64,000 nt of DNA from Mycolicibacter senuensis (GTDB taxonomy: Bacteria > Actinomycetota > Actinomycetes > Mycobacteriales > Mycobacteriaceae), in the NCBI RefSeq assembly GCF_002101885.1, contig NZ_LQPS01000043.1:124001-188000 (forward strand), read 5' to 3'. The notes beneath the pieces were generated by a model that was given only the letters and a program-made list of their open reading frames with translations, ran no database searches and had not been told where the DNA came from. Every line of letters begins with the position of its first letter. The first letter of the stretch is position 1. Shown here one piece after another: positions 61,339 to 64,000 of the stretch. A program made the position numbers and the translations under genes.

Positions 61339-62304
61339 GTGGACGCGCGACCGGTGGTGACCGTCCAGCACGGTGAGTCGGTTCCCGCCCAACTCGATTC
61401 GATCAGCGCAGCAGCGGAACTGCGGATGATTCCGTCGTCGCGGCTCGGTGAGGCGATCGCCGGGACCGACGTGTTGTTCGTCTACGACTTCTCCTCTCCG
61501 GCCCTGGCGTCGGTGTGGTCCGACGCCGACGCGCTGCGCTGGGTCCAAGTCGCCGCCATCGGGGTCGACGCGGTGTTGTTCGACGCGCTGATCGACAGCG
61601 ACGTCGTCGTCACCAATTCCCGCGGCATCTTCGAGGAACCGATCGCCGAGTACGTGCTGGGCCAGATCCTGGCCTTCGCCAAGGATTTCCGGCGGACCTG
61701 GGACGCGCAGGGCGCCCAGCGGTGGCAGCACTTCGACACCGAGCCGATCGCCGGATCGTCGGTCACCGTCGTCGGCCCCGGCCCGGTCGGGCGGGCCGTC
61801 GCCCGGTTGCTGCGCGCGGTCGGCATGTCGGTGCGCGGCGTCGGGCGCTCCCCACGCGATGACCCCGACTTCGGCGCCATCACCACCGATGTGGTTTCCG
61901 CGGTCGCCGACGCGGACTATGTCGTGCTCGCCGCACCGCTGACACCGCAGACCCGACACATGGTCGATGCCGCCGTGCTGGCGGCGATGCGCCCCACCGC
62001 GCGACTGATCAACGTCGGACGCGGCGAACTGGTGGACACCGACGCGCTGGTGTCGGCATTGCGGGACGGCGCGATCGCCGGTGCCGCACTCGACGTCGTC
62101 GACCCCGAACCGCTGCCGCCGAACCATCCGCTGTGGAGTGCGCCCACCGTCCGCCTGACGCCGCACAACAGCGGCGACATCAAGGGCTGGCGAAATGCGT
62201 TGCAGCAGCAGTTCATCGCCAACTTTCAACGGTACGTGGCCGGCCAACCGCTCCATAACGTCATCGACAAAGGCCACGGACACGCGCCGAGCGGGACTGG
62301 TTGA
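61339..62304 (+). CDS. D-isomer-specific 2-hydroxyacid dehydrogenase family protein
   Basis: 321 residues. NAD motif VTVVGPGPVGRAVARLL (GxGxxG is GPGPVG), catalytic Arg in NVGRGELVD, Glu in VVDPEPLP and His in LTPHNSGD. It should interconvert a 2-keto acid and a D-2-hydroxyacid. The partner enzymes (racemase/isomerase family, amidase, DUF3830) suggest a small organic-acid or amide catabolic route. GTG 61339 is fixed by the promoter. Confidence 0.88.
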   Translation: MDARPVVTVQHGESVPAQLDSISAAAELRMIPSSRLGEAIAGTDVLFVYDFSSPALASVWSDADALRWVQVAAIGVDAVLFDALIDSDVVVTNSRGIFEEPIAEYVLGQILAFAKDFRRTWDAQGAQRWQHFDTEPIAGSSVTVVGPGPVGRAVARLLRAVGMSVRGVGRSPRDDPDFGAITTDVVSAVADADYVVLAAPLTPQTRHMVDAAVLAAMRPTARLINVGRGELVDTDALVSALRDGAIAGAALDVVDPEPLPPNHPLWSAPTVRLTPHNSGDIKGWRNALQQQFIANFQRYVAGQPLHNVIDKGHGHAPSGTG

Positions 62305-62317
62305 GGAGGCGTGTCAC

Positions 62318-63691
62318 ATGACTCATCCCACCGAACTGACGGCTTTGCAACTGGTCGCCGCCTACACCTCCGGCGAACTCTCGCCGGTTGAGGCGACCGC
62401 GGCCGCGCTCTCGGTGATCAGCGCGCACGACGGTGAGGTCAACGCCTTCTGCCTCGTCGACGAGGAGGCCGCGCTGTCGGCGGCCCGCAAATCCGAAGCC
62501 CGTTGGAGCGGCAACTACACCAAGGGCCTGCTCGACGGGGTCCCGGTCGCCGTCAAAGACGTGTTCCGCACCGCCGGCTGGCCCACACTGCGGGGATCGC
62601 TGCTCTCCGACGCCGCCGGGCCGTGGCCCGACGACAGCCCGGCGGTCGGCAAGATGCGCGACGACGGCATGGTGCTGCTGGGCAAGACGACCACCCCGGA
62701 ACTGGCATGGAAGGGCGTCACCGACAGCCCGCGAACCGGTATCACCCGCAACCCTGTCGACATCACCCGGACCGCCGGCGGGTCGTCGGGCGGCAGCGCC
62801 GCCGCGGTCAGCGCCGGGATGGCGCCGTTGGCGATCGGCACCGACGGCGGGGGAAGCATCCGCATCCCGGCCGCGTTCTGCGGCGTCGTCGGCTTCAAAC
62901 CCACCCACGGGCGGGTGCCGATGTATCCGATCAGCCCGTTCGGGCCCCTGGCGCACGCCGGCCCGATCACCCGGACCGTCGAGGACGCCGCCGTGCTGTT
63001 GGACATCATCGCGCTGCCCGATCACCGCGACCCGACGTCGTTGGCGCCGACGCTGACCACCTACCGCGGCGAAGTCCGGCGCGACGTGGTCGGTCTGGGC
63101 GTCGCCTACTCGCCGACCCTGGGCTATGCCGATGTCGATCCGCAGATCGAGGCCGCGGTCGCCGCGGCGGTCCGCGTACTGGCCGACGCCGGACTCAACG
63201 TCACCGAGGCCGACCCCGGCTTCGCCGATCCGGTCGACGCGTTCGAAATGCTGTGGGCGACCGGGGCGGCAGGCAGCCTGCGCGGCCACGAGGCGGACCG
63301 CGGGCTCGTCGACCCGGGCCTGGCCGAGATGTGGGAACGCGGCCTGGCGGCCTCAGCGGTCGACTACCTGGCCGCCCGCCAGGTCGGTGTCGACCTGGGT
63401 CTGATCATGGGGCGCTTCCATGAACGCCACAACCTGCTGATCACGCCGACCACACCGATCCCGGCGTTCGCCGCCGGCCACGACGTGCCGACCGACTCCG
63501 GCATGCGCTGGTGGGCGCAGTGGACGCCATTCACCTACCCGTTCAACATGACTCAACAGCCGGCGTTGAGCATCCCGATCGGTACGACCTCGCAAGGTCT
63601 GCCGATCGGCCTGCAGATCGTCGGACCGCGGCACAGTGACGATCTGGTGCTGGCGGCCGGCCTGTTCGCCGAGCGGGTGCTGGGTCTCTGA
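62318..63691 (+). CDS. Amidase-signature family hydrolase
   Basis: 457 residues. Amidase signature triad: Lys in GVPVAVKDVF, cis-Ser in GGSSGGSAAAVSAG and nucleophile Ser in TDGGGSIRIPAAFCG. It would release ammonia or an amine from an amide substrate. GAGGAGGC lies 8 bases before ATG 62318. Cotranscribed with the dehydrogenase. Not GatA, which is at 29493. Confidence 0.9.
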   Translation: MTHPTELTALQLVAAYTSGELSPVEATAAALSVISAHDGEVNAFCLVDEEAALSAARKSEARWSGNYTKGLLDGVPVAVKDVFRTAGWPTLRGSLLSDAAGPWPDDSPAVGKMRDDGMVLLGKTTTPELAWKGVTDSPRTGITRNPVDITRTAGGSSGGSAAAVSAGMAPLAIGTDGGGSIRIPAAFCGVVGFKPTHGRVPMYPISPFGPLAHAGPITRTVEDAAVLLDIIALPDHRDPTSLAPTLTTYRGEVRRDVVGLGVAYSPTLGYADVDPQIEAAVAAAVRVLADAGLNVTEADPGFADPVDAFEMLWATGAAGSLRGHEADRGLVDPGLAEMWERGLAASAVDYLAARQVGVDLGLIMGRFHERHNLLITPTTPIPAFAAGHDVPTDSGMRWWAQWTPFTYPFNMTQQPALSIPIGTTSQGLPIGLQIVGPRHSDDLVLAAGLFAERVLGL

Positions 63692-63697
63692 CGGGAC

Positions 63698-64000
63698 TCA
63701 GGCGCGGGCGAACGCCAACTGTTCGCCGACCGCACCGGCCATCCACAGGTCGTTGCAGGCGGCCGCCATCTCGGCCAAGCCGTCTTCGATAGTGGCGAAC
63801 ACATTGCCGGGCACCCAGCCGACGTCGCCGTTGAGCAGCAGATTGTTGCGGCCGTAGAAGATCGCCAGGTCGGTTGCACCGGCCGGTGAATTCGCCTGCG
63901 CGCCTTCGTCGTAGCCGTAGGCCGGATTGCCGATCTCGCCCGGGCCGAAGCTGAAGAAACAGACGTCGCCGGGGATCGGCGTCACGGTGGTGTTCTCCCG
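63698..64000 (-). CDS. DUF3830 family protein, 5' end beyond the window
   Basis: The last 100 codons of a minus-strand gene whose start lies past base 64000. The residues RENTTVTPIPGDVCFFSFGPGE, AIFYGRNNLLLNGDVGWVPGNVFATIEDG and the end LWMAGAVGEQLAF fit DUF3830, a cyclophilin-like family often beside racemase and amidase genes. Convergent with the amidase gene. A GTG at 63985 is inside the conserved domain and is not the start. Confidence 0.7.
   Translation of the reverse strand, partial: RENTTVTPIPGDVCFFSFGPGEIGNPAYGYDEGAQANSPAGATDLAIFYGRNNLLLNGDVGWVPGNVFATIEDGLAEMAAACNDLWMAGAVGEQLAFARA

Overview
The window is high-GC actinobacterial DNA whose gene order matches the Mycobacterium tuberculosis interval Rv3036c to Rv2995c, in reverse orientation relative to H37Rv numbering. 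It therefore comes from a Mycobacteriaceae chromosome (Mycobacterium in the broad sense). Species cannot be fixed from sequence reading alone. No tRNA, rRNA, insertion sequence or CRISPR array was seen.

Layout. 1-2.5 kb: end of an MPT64/TB22.2-like secreted protein, a PQQ-propeller lipoprotein (Rv3035-like) and a hexapeptide acyltransferase (Rv3034c-like). 2.7-6.0 kb: an unusual two-gene unit, an ATP-grasp ligase followed by a 672-residue protein with a papain-like Gln/Cys/His/Asn signature. 6.0-10.1 kb: LLM oxidoreductase, HSL-type esterase, MMPL transporter. 10.1-13.8 kb: polymethylated or glycogen-type glucan genes (glycosyltransferase Rv3032, GH57 Rv3031, methyltransferase Rv3030). 14.0-15.8 kb: etfBA. 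15.8-20.2 kb: LuxR-type ATPase regulator and two SDRs. 20.2-24.2 kb: N-acyltransferase, lysophospholipid acyltransferase, cysteine desulfurase, mnmA. 24.2-35.4 kb: housekeeping block (lpqA-like, MetE-like, ligA, ACT protein, gatCA, amphi-Trp protein, pfkA, TenA, gatB). 35.4-41.2 kb: GjpA-like secreted protein, lppZ, DoxX protein, PH-domain protein, TetR plus metal-dependent hydrolase. 41.2-44.9 kb: ilvBNC behind a transcription attenuator with a 16-codon leader peptide. 45-47.7 kb: two repeat-built secreted proteins flanking a decayed copy of the ilvB-ilvN junction. 48-50.6 kb: serA-leuB.

50.6-58.2 kb holds a tightly coupled minus-strand aromatic operon in reaction order: ring-hydroxylating dioxygenase alpha and beta, a small protein, diol dehydrogenase, class II aldolase-type decarboxylase, pcaH, pcaG, pcaB and a PcaD-PcaC fusion. 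The set fits phthalate (3,4-dioxygenation) to protocatechuate to beta-ketoadipate. It is divergent from an IclR regulator. 59.1-64.0 kb holds a second catabolic locus: GntR regulator, two maleate-isomerase/Asp-Glu-racemase family proteins, a D-2-hydroxyacid dehydrogenase, an amidase and a DUF3830 protein cut by the window end. A GntR-like palindrome sits on the divergent promoter.

Many genes have a TANNNT -10 element 6-9 nt before the start codon, suggesting leaderless mRNAs. This was used to settle several starts.
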